Below, one piece after another: positions 44,931 to 59,084 of a stretch of 64,000 bases of DNA; the first letter of the stretch is position 1; every line of letters starts with the position of its first letter. The notes under the pieces were generated by a model. The model searched no databases and was not told where the DNA came from. It saw nothing but the letters and a program-made list of their open reading frames with translations. The stretch is taken from contig OX421961.1 in NCBI GenBank assembly GCA_949128115.1, forward strand, positions 123,135,050 to 123,199,049. The letters are read 5' to 3'. Origin of the DNA: Anaspis maculata (taxonomy: Eukaryota > Arthropoda > Insecta > Coleoptera > Scraptiidae). The position numbers and the translations under genes are program-made.

Positions 44931-46460
44931 CTGTCTGTGATCTTCCACGATAACTGCCGTAAAGTTGACTGGATCGACTTGATATTTGGTATACAAACAT
45001 GGTTGTTTCCTGAAAAGAGCCCATTAGTTTTTGGCTGTCATCTGTCAAACCCAACTGTCACTATCATCAAATGTCAGAAGCTATATCTCACGGAACTCAA
45101 CTTGCAATATGTCATTTGAAAGCCCTTGAAAAACTGTATTCATAACGGTTGGAAACATTGCCCTATCTGTCATCTGTCAAGTAATAAAAAATGTTAAAGT
45201 TCAAAACTTTACCAATTAATAATTCAAAATCTATCCGATGGATTGGAACCAGATTTGGCAGGAAGCAACAGAACAAAAGAGTCAAATTGAGGCCGCAGTT
45301 GCAGTTTTCCACCATTCTCCAGTTGAGCGTAATGAATTTTCGAAATTTCTCCTGGCCGTTGCCACTCAGGAGGGGCTCTCGCCGGTGTTTCGACCAGCAC
45401 GACTCGCTTTTGTAGCAGGACTCCACTCAAAAATTTATTCCTGCTCGGGGATCGACTTTTTTTTAGAAATTTCAACTGATATCGAAAGTAGATTGTCTTG
45501 AGCGTCGTGCAGGTCTATTTTCAGAGTTGACACGGTTTCGGTTTTCCGACTGTAATTTTTTCAAAATGAAATTTGCACATTCCGTGAATTTGAGAAAAAC
45601 GCAATGCAAACTTCTACATGCGTTAGGCCCCACGAGATATTAATTTTAGGTGCAGACATGCTGTGAATAAAAGTTAGAGAAAAGATTGAGCTAATTTTTG
45701 GAGGAAAAATTTTCGAAATCGGATCAACAGTTGCCGAGTTTTCCTCTCTGGAAAAACTGCAAATTTTCCAACTTTTTATTCCGTGAACAGATTTCTTGGA
45801 ATTGTTTTTTTTAGAGAATAGATAACTGGTTCTTGAACATTTTCCAATAATTTCTCTCCAATTTCCCGGAAATTTTTCTCCTGAAAATATAAAACCACTC
45901 ATGCGATCGTACAAATTAAGCGGTTCTGTCACGATAATTACCGAATTATTGATCCGATCAAATCGAAATCAGGTACGGAGGCCTAAGTTCAGCCTGGAAT
46001 GTTCTGATTAGACTTTGGGTGGATGATTTTGATCGGAAGCCCTCAGGTGGCACATTGGGTCTGGGTTTGTCTGCCCAAGCTCTAAATTGAAAATATAGAG
46101 TTGAAATTTGACACACAGATGCAGTGAAAGTTTTCAATCAAGTTTTTGTAATTTCATCATCATATCTGAAGTAGGAACAAAAATTTCAATAAGGAACCAG
46201 CATTGCATTTTTGAGATATCACAACAGTTAGCTACCTAGTTCTACCTTTTGGATCATTTCATCACCTTGGAAAACTGACCTAACCTGTCATTTTTTCTGT
46301 CCGCTCAACAATGGATGCAGGATGCTCGCTAAACGCTCGACTAAATAGAATTTTTTCATCGATTTCCAAATCGAATCGCCCCCTCCCGAAGGGACACTTC
46401 GATCAAAATCATTACTGACGTCTCTGGATACCGCCGGGAAAGTTTTGTGTCGCCCCACAA
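44749..46460. mobile_element. 1.7-kb insertion splitting the satellite
   Basis: Non-satellite sequence begins ACTTTCCCGGCCCACCC at 44749; GCCGGGAAAGT, its reverse-complement end, lies at 46433-46443. The left end can also form a local hairpin (ACTTTCCC with GGGAAAGT about 28 bases on). The flanking CAGTTTT (44742) and CAGATTTT (46461) could be an imperfect target duplication that also matches satellite sequence. A TG microsatellite and several CTGTCATCTGTCAA words lie inside. Open frames at 45163-45501 on both strands show no family feature. It is probably a non-autonomous transposon. Confidence 0.65.
44881..44940. repeat. TG dinucleotide microsatellite
   Basis: An almost pure TG run with one TATG interruption, flanked on both sides by CTGTCTGT. 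It sits inside the insertion, and frames through it are artefacts. Confidence 0.95.
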
Positions 46461-49400
46461 CAGATTTTTTGATATTTGTGTTCGTTCGTCAGATGTTGCG
46501 TTTGGAACAAGTAGCTGCCAACTCCAAAAGTGGTGACCGATCGTTTTCAAAGTCACGTGGGTGGAAGCCTGAAGTCACGTGGGTTGAAGCCTGAAGTCAC
46601 GTGGGTTAAAACCTGAACTTTTTGGATAACAATTGTGTCTTTTTTTCTTTATTTGTGTTCGTTCGTCGGATGTTGCGTTTGGAAAGAGTAGCTGCCAACT
46701 TTAAAAGTGGTGACCGATCGATTTCAAAGTCACGTGGGTTGAAGCCCGAAGTCACGTGGGTTAATGCCTGAAGTCACGTGGATTGAAGCCTGAAGTCACG
46801 TGGGTTAAAACCTGAACTTTTTGGATAACAATTGTGTCTTTTCTTCTATATTTGTGTTCGTTCGTCAGATGTTGCGTTTGAAACAAGTAGCTGCCAACAT
46901 CAAAAGTGGTGACCGATCGTTTTAAAAGTCACGTGGGTTGAAGCCTGAAATCACGTGGGTTGGAGCCTGGAGTCACGTGGGTTCAAACCTGAACTTTTTG
47001 AATAACAATTTCGATATTTTTTTTTTGATATTTGTGTTCGTTCGTCAGATGTTGCGTTTGGAACAAGTAGCTGCCAACTCCAAAAGTGGTGACCGATCGT
47101 TTTAAAAGTCACGTGGGTTGAAGCCTGAAGTCACGTGGGTTGAAGCCTGGAGTCACGTGGGTTGAAGCCTGAAGTCACGTGGGTTAAAACCTGAACTTTT
47201 TGGATAACAATTGCGTCTTTTCTTCTATATTTGTGTTCGTTCGTCAGATGTTGCGTTTGGAACAAGTAGCTGCCAACATCAATTGCGGTGACCGATCGTT
47301 TCAAAAGTCACGTGTGTTGAAGCCTGAAGTTACGTGGGTTGGAGCCAGAAGTGACGTGGGTTCAAACCTGAACTTTTTGGATAACAATTGTGTCTTTTTT
47401 TCTATATTTGTGTTCGTTCGTCAGATGTTGCGTTTGGAAAGAGTAGTTGCCAACTTCAAAAGTGGTGACCGATCGTTTTCAAAGTCACGTGGGTTGAAGC
47501 CTGAAGTCACGTGGGTTGAAGCCTAAAATCACGTGGGTTGAAGCCCGAAGTCACGTGGGTTGAAACCTGAACTTTTTGGATAACAATTATGTCTTTTCTT
47601 CTATATTTGTGTTCGTTCGTCAGATGTTGCGTTAGGAACAAGTAGCTGCCAACATCAAAAGTGGTGACCGATCGTTTTAAAAGTCACGTGGGTTGAAGCC
47701 TGAAGTCACGTGGGTTGGAGCCTGGAGTCACGTGGGTTCAAACCTGAACTTTTTGGATAACAATTGTGTCTTTTTTTCTATATTTGTGTTCGTTCGTCAA
47801 ATGTTGCGTTTGGAACAAGTAGCTGCCAACTCCAAAAGTGGTGACCGATCGTTTTCAAAGTCACGTGGGTTGAAGCCCGAAGTCACGTGGGTTGAAGCCT
47901 GAAGTCACGTGGGTTGAAGCCTGAAGTCACGTGGGTTAAAACCTGAACTTTTTGGATAACGATTGTGTCTTTTCTTCTATATTTGTGTTCGTTCGTCAGA
48001 TGTTGCGTTTGGAACAAGTAGCTGCCAACATCAAAAGTGGTGACCGATCGTTTTAAAAGTCACGTGGGTTGAAGCCTGAAGTCACGTGGGTTGGAGCCTG
48101 GAGTCACGTGGGTTCAAACCTGAACTTTTTGGATAACAATTGTGTCTTTTTTTCTATATTTGTGTTCGTTCGTCGGATGTTGCGTTTGGAAAGAGTAGCT
48201 GCCAACTTTAAAAGTGGTGACCGATCGATATCAAAGTCACGTGGGTTGAAGCCCGAAGTCACGTGAGTTAAAGCCTGAAGTCACGTGGATTGAAGCCTGA
48301 AGTCACGTGGGTTAAAACCTGAACTTTTTGGATAACAATTGTGTCTTTTCTTCTATATTTGTGCTCGTTCGTCAAATGTTGCGTTTGAAACAAGTAGCTG
48401 CCAACATCAAAAGTGGTGACTGATCGTTTTAAAAGTCACGTGGGTTGAAGCCTGAAGTCACGTGGGTTGAAGCCTGAAGTCACGTGGGTTAAAACCTGAA
48501 CTTTTTAGATAACAATTGTGTTTTTTCTTCTATATTTGTGTTCGTTCGTCAGATGTTGCGTTTGGAACAAGTAGCTGCCAACTCCAAAAGTGGTGACCGA
48601 TCGTTTTAAAAGTCACGTGGGTTGAAGCCTGAAGTCACGTGGGTTGAAGCCTGGAGTCACGTGGGTTGAAGCCTGAAGTCACGTGGGTTAAAACCTGAAC
48701 TTTTTGGATAACAATTGTGTCTTTTTTTCTATATTTGTGTTCGTTCGTCGGATGTTGCGTTTGGAAAGAGTAGCTGCCAACTTCAAAAGTGGTGACCGAT
48801 CGATTTCAAAGTCACGTGGGTTGAAGCCCGAAGTCACGTGGGTTAAAGCCTGAAGTCACGTGGATTGAAGCCTGAAGTCACGTGGGTTAAAACCTGAACT
48901 TTTTGGATAACAATTGCGTCTTTTCTTCTATATTTGTGTTCGTTCGTCAGATGTTGCGTTTGGAACAAGTAGCTGCCAACATCAATTGCGGTGACCGATC
49001 GTTTCAAAAGTCACGTGGGTTGGAGCCCGAAGTCACGTGGGTTAAAGCCTGAAGTCACGTGGATTGAAGCCTGAAGTCACGTGGGTTAAAACCTGAACTT
49101 TTTGGATAACAATTGCGTCTTTTCTTCTATATTTGTGTTCGTTCGTCAGATGTTGCGTTTGGAACAAGTAGCTGCCAACTCCAAAAGTGGTGACCGATCG
49201 TTTTAAAAGTCACGTGGGTTGAAGCCTGAAGTCACGTGGGTTGAAGCCTGGAGTCACGTGGGTTGAAGCCTGAAGTCACGTGGGTTAAAACCTGAACTTT
49301 TTGGATAACAATTGTGTCTTTTTTTCTATATTTGTGTTCGTTCGTCGGATGTTGCGTTTGGAAAGAGTAGCTGCCAACTTCAAAAGTGGTGACCGATCGA

Positions 49401-51024
49401 TTTCAAAGTCACGTGGGTTGAAGCCCGAAGTCACGTGGGTTAAAGCCTGAAGTCACGTGGATTGAAGCCTGAAGTCACGTGGGTTAAAACCTGAACTTTT
49501 TGGATAACAATTGCGTCTTTTCTTCTATATTTGTGTTCGTTCGTCAGATGTTGCGTTTGGAACAAGTAGCTGCCAACATCAATTGCGGTGACCGATCGTT
49601 TCAAAAGTCACGTGGGTTGGAGCCAGAAGTCACGTGGGTTCAAACCTGAACTTTTTGGATAACAATTGTGTCTTTTTTTCTATATTTGTGTTCGTTCGTC
49701 AGATGTTGCGTTTGGAAAGAGTAGTTGCCAACTTCAAAAGTGGTGACCGATCGTTTTCAAAGTCACGTGGGTTGAAGCCTGAAGTCAAGTGGGTTGAAGC
49801 CTAAAATCACGTGGTTTGAAGCCTGAAGTCACGTGGGTTGAAACCTGAACTTTTTGGATAACAATTATGTCTTTTCTTCTATATTTGTGTTCGTTCGTCA
49901 GATGTTGCGTTAGGAACAAGTAGCTGCCAACATCAAAAGTGGTGACCGATCGTTTTAAAAGTCACGTGGGTTGAAGCCTGAAGTCACGTGGCTTGGAGCC
50001 TGGAGTCACGTGGGTTCAAACCTGAACTTTTTGGATAACAATTTTGTCTTTTTTTCTATATTTGTGTTCGTTCGTCGGATGTTGCGTTTGGAAAGAGTAG
50101 CTGCCAACTTCAAAAGTGGTGACCGATCGATTTCAAAGTCACGTGGGTTGAAGCCCGAAGTCACGTGGGTTGAAGCCTGAAGTCACGTGGGTTGAAGCCT
50201 GAAGTCACGTGGGTTAAAACCTGAACTTTTTAGATAACAATTGTGTCTTTTCTTCTATATTTGTGTTCGTTCGTCAGATGTTGCGTTTGAAACAAGTAGC
50301 TGCCAACATCAAAAGTGGTGACCGATCGTTTTAAAAGTCACGTGGGTTGAAGCCTGAAGTCACGTGGGTTGAAGCCTGAAGTCACGTGGGTTGAAGCCTG
50401 ATGTCACGTGGGTTAAAACCTGAACTTTTTGGATAACAATTGCGTCTTTTCTTCTATATTTGTGTTCGTTCGTCAGATCTTGCGTTTGGAACAAGTAGCT
50501 GCCAACATCAATTGCGGTGACCGATCGTTTCAAAAGTCACGTGTGTTGAAGCCTGAAGTCACGTGGGTTGGAGCCTGGAGTCACGTGGGTTGAAGCCTAA
50601 AGTCACGTGGGTTGAAGCCTGAAGTCACGTGGGTTGAAACCTGAACTTTTTGGATAACAATTGTGTCTTTTCTTCTATATTTGTGTTCGTTCGTCAGATG
50701 TTGCGTTTGAAACAAGTAGCTGCCAACATCAAAAGTGGTGACCGATCGTTCTAAAAGTCACGTGGGTTGAAGCCTGAAGTCACGTGGGTTGGAGCCTGGA
50801 GTCACGTGGGTTCAAACCTGAACTTTCTGAATAACAATTTCGATATTTTTTTTTGATATTTGTGTTCGTTCGTCAGATGTTGCGTTTGGAACAAGTAGCT
50901 GCCAACTCCAAAAGTGGTGACCGATCGTTTTAAAAGTCATGTGGGTTGAAGCCTGAAGTCACGTGGGTTGAAGCCTGGAGTCACGTGGGTTGAAGCCTGA
51001 AGTCACGTGGGTTGGAGCCTGGAG

Positions 51025-54000
51025 TCACGTGGGTTCAAACCTGACCTTTTTGGATAACAATTGTGTCTTTTTTTCTATATTTGTGTTCGTTCGTCGGATG
51101 TTGCGTTTGGAAAGAGTAGCTGCCAACTTCAAAAGTGGTGACCGATCGATTTCAAAGTCACGTGGGTTGAAGCCCGAAGTCACGTGGGTTGAAGCCTGGA
51201 GTCACGTGAGTTGAAGCCTGAAGTCACGTGGGCTAAAACCTGAACTTTTTAGATAACAATTGTGTCTTTTCTTCTATATTTGTGTTCGTTCGTCAGATGT
51301 TGCGTTTGAAACAAGTAGCTGCCAACATCAAAAGTGGTGACCGATCGTTTTAAAAGTCACGTGGGTTGAAGCCTAAAGTCACGTGTGTTGAAGCCTGAAG
51401 TCACGTGGGTTGAAACCTGAACTTTTTGGATAACAATTGTGTCTTTTCTTCTATATTTGTGTTCGTTCGTCAGATGTTGCGTTAGGAACAAGTAGCTGCC
51501 AACATCAAAAGTGGTGACCGATCGTTTTAAAAGTCACGTGGGTTGAAGCCTGAAGTCACGTGATTTGGAGCCTGGAGTCACGTGGGTTCAAACCTGAACT
51601 TTTTGGATAACAATTGTGTCTTTTTCTCTATATTTGTGTTCGTTCGCGGATGTTGCGTTTGGAAAGAGTAGCTGCCAACTTCAAAAGTGGTGTCCGATCG
51701 ATTTCAAAGTCACGTGGGTTGAAGCCCGAAGTCACGTGGGTTGAAGCCTGAAGTCACGTGGGTTGAAGCCTGAAGTCACGTGGGTTAAAACCTGAACTTT
51801 TTAGATAACAATTGTGTCTTTTCTTCTATATTTGTGTTCGTTCGTCAGATGTTGCGTTTGAAACAAGTAGCTGCCAACATCAAAAGTGGTGACCGATCGT
51901 TTTAAAAGTCACGTGGGTTGAAGCCTGAAGTCACGTGGGTTGGAGCCTGGAGTCACGTGGGTTCAAACCTGAACTTTTTGAATAACAATTTAGTTTTTTT
52001 TTTTTTGATATTTGTGTTCGTTCGTCAGATGTTGCGTTTGGAACAAGTAGCTGCCAACTCCAAAAGTGGTGACCGATCGTTTTGAAAGTCACGTGGGTTG
52101 AAGCCTGAAGTCACGTGGGTTAAAGCCTGGAGTCACGTTGGTTGAAGCCTGAAGTCACGTGGGTTAAAACCTGAACTTTTTGGATAACAATTGCGTCTTT
52201 TCTTCTATATTTGTGTTCGTTCGTCAGATGTTGCGTTTGGAACAAGTAGCTGCCAACATCAATTGCGGTGACCGATCGTTTCAAAAGTCACGTGTGTTGA
52301 AGCCTGAAGTCACGTGGGTTGGAGCCTGGAGTCACGTGGGTTCAAACCTGAACTTTTTGGATAACAATTGTGTCTTTTTTTCTATATTTGTGTTCGTTCG
52401 TCAGATGTTGCGTTTGGAACAAGTAGCTGCCAACATCAATTGCGGTGACCGATCGTTTCAAAAGTCACGTGTGTTGAAGCCTGAAGTCACGTGGGTTGGA
52501 GCCTGGAGTCACGTGGGTTCAAACCTGACCTTTTTGGATAACAATTGTGTCTTTTTTTCTATATTTGTGTTCGTTCGTCGGATGTTGCGTTTGGAAAGAG
52601 TAGCTGCCAACTTCAAAAGTGGTGACCGATCGATTTCAAAGTCACGTGGGTTGAAGCCCGAAGTCACGTGGGTTGAAGCCTGGAGTCACGTGAGTTGAAG
52701 CCTGAAGTCACGTGGGTTAAAACCTGAACTTTTTAGATAACAATTGTGTCTTTTCTTCTATATTTGTGTTCGTTCGTCAGATGTTGCGTTTGAAACAAGT
52801 AGCTGCCAACATCAAAAGTGGTGACCGATCGTTTTAAAAGTCACGTGGGTTGAAGCCTGAAGTCACGTGGGTTGGAGCTTGGAGTCACGTGGGTTCAAAC
52901 CTGAACTTCTTGAATAACAATTTCGTTATTTTTTTTTTGATATTTGTGTTCGTTCGTCAGATGTTGCGTTTGGAACAAGTAGCTGCCTACTCCAAAAGTG
53001 GTGACCGATCGTTTTAAAAGTCACGTGGGTTGAAGCCTGAAGTCACGTGGGTTGAAGCCTAAAGTCACGTGGGTTGAAGCCTGAAGTCACGTGGGTTGAA
53101 ACCTGAACTTTTTGGATAACAATTGTGTCTTTTCTTCTATATTTGTGTTCGTTCGTCAGATGTTGCGTTTGAAACAAGTAGCTGCCAACATCAAAAGTGG
53201 TGACCGATCGTTTTCAAAGTCACGTGGGTTGAAGCCTGAAGTCACGTGGGTTGAAGCCTAAAGTCACGTGGGTTGAAGCCTGAAGTCACGTGGGTTGAAA
53301 CCTGAACTTTTTGGATAACAATTGTGTCTTTTCTTCTATATTTGTGTTCGTTCGTCAGATGTTGCGTTAGGAACAAGTAGCTGCCAACATCAAAAGTGGT
53401 GACCGATCGATTCCAAAGTCACGTGGGTAAAAGCCTGAAGTCACGTGGGTTGAAGCCTGAAGGCACGTGGGTTGAAGCCTGAAGTCACGTGGATTGGAGC
53501 CTGGAATCACGTGGGTTCAAACCTGAACTTTTTGAATAACAATTTCGATATTTTTTTTTTGATATTTGTGTTCGTTCGTCAGATGTTGCGTTTGGAACAA
53601 GTAGCTGCCAACTCCAAAAGTGGTGACCGATCGTTTTAAAAGTCACGTGGGCTGAAGCCTGAAGTCACGTGGGTTGAAGCCTGGAGTCACGTGGGTTGAA
53701 GCCTGAAGTCACGTGGGTTCAAACCTGACCTTTTTGGATAACAATTGTGTCTTTTTTTCTATATTTGTGTTCGTTCGTCGGATGTTGCGTTTGGAAAGAG
53801 TAGCTGCCAACTTCAAAAGTGGTGACCGATCGATTTCAAAGTCACGTGGGTTGAAGCCCGAAGTCACGTGGGTTGAAGCCTGGAGTCACGTGAGTTGAAG
53901 CCTGAAGTCACGTGGGCTAAAACCTGAACTTTTTAGATAACAATTGTGTCTTTTCTTCTATATTTGTGTTCGTTCGTCAGATGTTGCGTTTGAAACAAGT

Positions 54001-56392
54001 AGCTGCCAACATCAAAAGTGGTGACCGATCGTTTTAAAAGTCACGTGGGTTGAAGCCTAAAGTCACGTGTGTTGAAGCCTGAAGTCACGTGGGTTGAAAC
54101 CTGAACTTTTTGGATAACAATTGTGTCTTTTCTTCTATATTTGTGTTCGTTCGTCAGATGTTGCGTTAGGAACAAGTAGCTGCCAACATCAAAAGTGGTG
54201 ACCGATCGTTTTAAAAGTCACGTGGGTTGAAGCCTGAAGTCACGTGATTTGGAGCCTGGAGTCACGTGGGTTCAAACCTGAACTTTTTGGATAACAATTG
54301 TGTCTTTTTCTCTATATTTGTGTTCGTTCGCGGATGTTGCGTTTGGAAAGAGTAGCTGCCAACTTCAAAAGTGGTGTCCGATCGATTTCAAAGTCACGTG
54401 GGTTGAAGCCCGAAGTCACGTGGGTTGAAGCCTGAAGTCACGTGGGTTGAAGCCTGAAGTCACGTGGGTTAAAACCTGAACTTTTTAGATAACAATTGTG
54501 TCTTTTCTTCTATATTTGTGTTCGTTCGTCAGATGTTGCGTTTGAAACAAGTAGCTGCCAACATCAAAAGTGGTGACCGATCGTTTTAAAAGTCACGTGG
54601 GTTGAAGCCTGAAGTCACGTGGGTTGGAGCCTGGAGTCACGTGGGTTCAAACCTGAACTTTTTGAATAACAATTTAGTTTTTTTTTTTTTGATATTTGTG
54701 TTCGTTCGTCAGATGTTGCGTTTGGAACAAGTAGCTGCCAACTCCAAAAGTGGTGACCGATCGTTTTGAAAGTCACGTGGGTTGAAGCCTGAAGTCACGT
54801 GGGTTAAAGCCTGGAGTCACGTTGGTTGAAGCCTGAAGTCACGTGGGTTAAAACCTGAACTTTTTGGATAACAATTGCGTCTTTTCTTCTATATTTGTGT
54901 TCGTTCGTCAGATGTTGCGTTTGGAACAAGTAGCTGCCAACATCAATTGCGGTGACCGATCGTTTCAAAAGTCACGTGTGTTGAAGCCTGAAGTCACGTG
55001 GGTTGGAGCCTGGAGTCACGTGGGTTCAAACCTGAACTTTTTGGATAACAATTGTGTCTTTTTTTCTATATTTGTGTTCGTTCGTCAGATGTTGCGTTTG
55101 GAACAAGTAGCTGCCAACATCAATTGCGGTGACCGATCGTTTCAAAAGTCACGTGTGTTGAAGCCTGAAGTCACGTGGGTTGGAGCCTGGAGTCACGTGG
55201 GTTCAAACCTGACCTTTTTGGATAACAATTGTGTCTTTTTTTCTATATTTGTGTTCGTTCGTCGGATGTTGCGTTTGGAAAGAGTAGCTGCCAACTTCAA
55301 AAGTGGTGACCGATCGATTTCAAAGTCACGTGGGTTGAAGCCCGAAGTCACGTGGGTTGAAGCCTGGAGTCACGTGAGTTGAAGCCTGAAGTCACGTGGG
55401 TTAAAACCTGAACTTTTTAGATAACAATTGTGTCTTTTCTTCTATATTTGTGTTCGTTCGTCAGATGTTGCGTTTGAAACAAGTAGCTGCCAACATCAAA
55501 AGTGGTGACCGATCGTTTTAAAAGTCACGTGGGTTGAAGCCTGAAGTCACGTGGGTTGGAGCTTGGAGTCACGTGGGTTCAAACCTGAACTTCTTGAATA
55601 ACAATTTCGTTATTTTTTTTTTGATATTTGTGTTCGTTCGTCAGATGTTGCGTTTGGAACAAGTAGCTGCCTACTCCAAAAGTGGTGACCGATCGTTTTA
55701 AAAGTCACGTGGGTTGAAGCCTGAAGTCACGTGGGTTGAAGCCTAAAGTCACGTGGGTTGAAGCCTGAAGTCACGTGGGTTGAAACCTGAACTTTTTGGA
55801 TAACAATTGTGTCTTTTCTTCTATATTTGTGTTCGTTCGTCAGATGTTGCGTTTGAAACAAGTAGCTGCCAACATCAAAAGTGGTGACCGATCGTTTTCA
55901 AAGTCACGTGGGTTGAAGCCTGAAGTCACGTGGGTTGAAGCCTAAAGTCACGTGGGTTGAAGCCTGAAGTCACGTGGGTTGAAACCTGAACTTTTTGGAT
56001 AACAATTGTGTCTTTTCTTCTATATTTGTGTTCGTTCGTCAGATGTTGCGTTAGGAACAAGTAGCTGCCAACATCAAAAGTGGTGACCGATCGATTCCAA
56101 AGTCACGTGGGTAAAAGCCTGAAGTCACGTGGGTTGAAGCCTGAAGGCACGTGGGTTGAAGCCTGAAGTCACGTGGATTGGAGCCTGGAGTCACGTGGGT
56201 TCAAACCTGAACTTTTTGAATAACAATTTCGATATTTTTTTTTTGATATTTGTGTTCGTTCGTCAGATGTTGCGTTTGGAACAAGTAGCTGCCAACTCCA
56301 AAAGTGGTGACCGATTGTTTTAAAAGTCACGTGGGCTGAAGCCTGAAGTCACGTGGGTTGAAGCCTGGAGTCACGTGGGTTGAAGCCTGAAG
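51025..56392 (+). repeat. Tandem duplication of a 2684-bp satellite block
   Basis: Diagnostic words recur 2684 bp apart, for example GGCTAAAACC at 51231 and 53915, and GGGTTCAAACCTGACC at 51031 and 53715. Identical 172-codon by-product frames begin at 52180 and 54864. The copies look almost identical over their length and diverge at the outer edges. Confidence 0.85.
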
Positions 56393-59084
56393 TCACGTGG
56401 GTTAAAACCTGAACTTTTTGGATAACAATTGCGTCTTTTCTTCTATATTTGTGTTCGTTCGTCAGATGTTGCGTTTGGAAAGAGTAGTTGCCAACTTCAA
56501 AAGTGGTGACCGATCGTTTTCAAAGTCACGTGGGTTGAAGCCTGAAGTCACGTGGGTTGAAGCCTAAAGTCACGTGTGTTGAAGCCTGAAGTCACGTGGG
56601 TTGAAACCTGAACTTTTTGGATAACAATTGTGTCTTTTCTTCTATATTTGTGTTCGTTCGTCAGATGTTGCGTTAGGAACAAGTAGCTGCCAACATCAAA
56701 AGTGGTGACCGATCGTTTTAAAAGTCACGTGGGTTGAAGCCTGAAGTCACGTGATTTGGAGCCTGGAGTCACGTGGGTTCAAACCTGAACTTTTTGGATA
56801 ACAATTGTGTCTTTTTCTCTATATTTGTGTTCGTTCGTCGGATGTTGCGTTTGGAAAGAGTAGCTGCCAACTTCAAAAGTGGTGTCCGATCGATTTCAAA
56901 GTCACGTGGGTTGAAGCCCGAAGTCACGTGGGTTGAAGCCTGAAGTCACGTGGGTTGAAGCCTGAAGTCACGTGGGTTAAAACCTGAACTTTTTAGATAA
57001 CAATTGTGTCTTTTCTTCTATATTTGTGTTCGTTCGTCAGATGTTGCGTTTGAAACAAGTAGCTGCCAACATCAAAAGTGGTGACCGATCGTTTTAAAAG
57101 TCACGTGGGTTGAAGCCTGAAGTCACGTGGGTTGGAGCCTGGAGTCACGTGGGTTCAAACCTGAACTTTTTGAATAACAATTTCGTTTTTTTTTTTTGAT
57201 ATTTGTGTTCGTTCGTCAGATGTTGCGTTTGGAACAAGTAGCTGCCAACTCCAAAAGTGGTGACCGATCGTTTTGAAAGTCACGTGGGTTGAAGCCTGGA
57301 GTCACGTGGGTTAAAGCCTGGAGTCACGTTGGTTGAAGCCTGAAGTCACGTGGGTTAAAACCTGAACTTTTTGGATAACAATTGCGTCTTTTCTTCTATA
57401 TTTGTGTTCGTTCGTCAGATGTTGCGTTTGGAACAAGTAGCTGCCAACATCAAAAGTGGTGACCGATCGTTTTCAAAGTCACGTGGGTTGAAGCCTGAAG
57501 TCACGTGGGTTGAAGCCTAAAGTCACGTGGGTTGAAGCCTGAAGTCACGTGGGTTGAAACCTGAACTTTTTGGATAACAATTGTGTCTTTTCTTCTATAT
57601 TTGTGTTCGTTCGTCGGATGTTGCGTTAGGAACAAGTAGCTGCCAACATCAAAAGCGGTGACCGATCGTTTTAAAAGTCACGTGGGTTGAAGCCTGAAGT
57701 CACGTGGGTTGGAGCCTGGAGTCACGTGGGTTCAAGCCTGAACTTTTTGGATAACATTTGTGTCTTTTTTCTATATTTGTGTTCGTTCGTCAGATGTTGC
57801 GATTGTAAAGAGTGGTTGCCAACTTCAAAAGTGGTGACCGATCGTTTTCAAAGTCACGTGGGTTGAAGCCTGAAGTCACGTGGGTTGAAACCTGAACTTT
57901 TTGGATAACAATTGTGTCTTTTCTTCTATATTTGTGTTCGTTCGTCAGATGTTGCGTTTGAAACAAGTAGCTGCCAACATCAAAAGTGGTGACCGATCGT
58001 TTTAAAAGTCACGTGGGTTGAAGCCTGAAGTCACGTGGGTTGGAGCCTGGAGTCACGTGGGTTCAAACCTGAACTTTTTGAATAACAATTTCGATATTTT
58101 TTTTTGATATTTGTGTTCGTTCGTCAGATGTTGCGTTTGGAACAAGTAGCTGCCAACTCCAAAAGTGGTGACCTATCGTTTTAAAAGTCATGTGAGTTGA
58201 AGCCTGAAGTCACGTGGGTTGAAGCCTGGAGTCACGTGGGTTGAAGCCTGATGTCACGTGGGTTAAAACCTGAACTTTTTGGATAACAATTGCGTCTTTT
58301 CTTCTATATTTGTGTTCGTTCGTCAGATGTTGCGTTTGGAACAAGTAGCTGCCAACATCAATTGCGGTGACCGATCGTTTCAAAAGTCACGTGTGTTGAA
58401 GCCTGAAGTCACGTGGGTTGAAGCCTGAAGTCACGTGGGTTGGAGCCTGGAGTCACGTGGGTTCAAACCTGAACTTTTTGGATAACAATTGTGTCTTTTT
58501 TTCTATATTTGTGTTCGTTCGTCGGATGTTGCGTTTGGAAAGAGTAGCTGCCAACTTCAAAAGTGGTGACCGATCGATTTCAAAGTCACGTGGGTTGAAG
58601 CCCGAAGTCACGTGGGTTGAAGCCTGGAGCACGTGGGTTGAAGCCTGAAGTCACGTGGGTTGAAACCTTAACTTTTTAGATAACAATTGTGTCTTTTCTT
58701 CTATATTTGTGTCCGTTCGTCAGATGTTGCGTTTGAAACAAGTAGCTGCCAACATCAAAAGTGGTGACCGATCGTTTTAAAAGTCACGTGGGTTGAAGTC
58801 TGAAGTCACGTGGGTTGAAGCCTGAAGTCACTTGGGTTGAAGCCTGATGTCACGTGGGTTAAAACCTGAACTTTTTGGATAACAATTGCGTCTTTTCTTC
58901 TATATTTGTGTTCGTTCGTCAGATCTTGCGTTTGGAACAAGTAGCTGCCAACATCAATTGCGGTGACCGATCGTTTCAAAAGTCACGTGTGTTGAAGCCT
59001 GAAGTCACGTGGGTTGGAGCCTGGAGTCACGTGGGTTCAAACCTGAACTTTTTGGATAACAATTGTGTCTTTCTTTCTATATTT

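Noticed and set aside
44697..45501. Overlapping frames around the TG microsatellite and the insertion interior
   Set aside because: They read Cys-Val or Thr-His runs from the dinucleotide repeat, or have no recognisable features. Overlap on both strands argues against coding.
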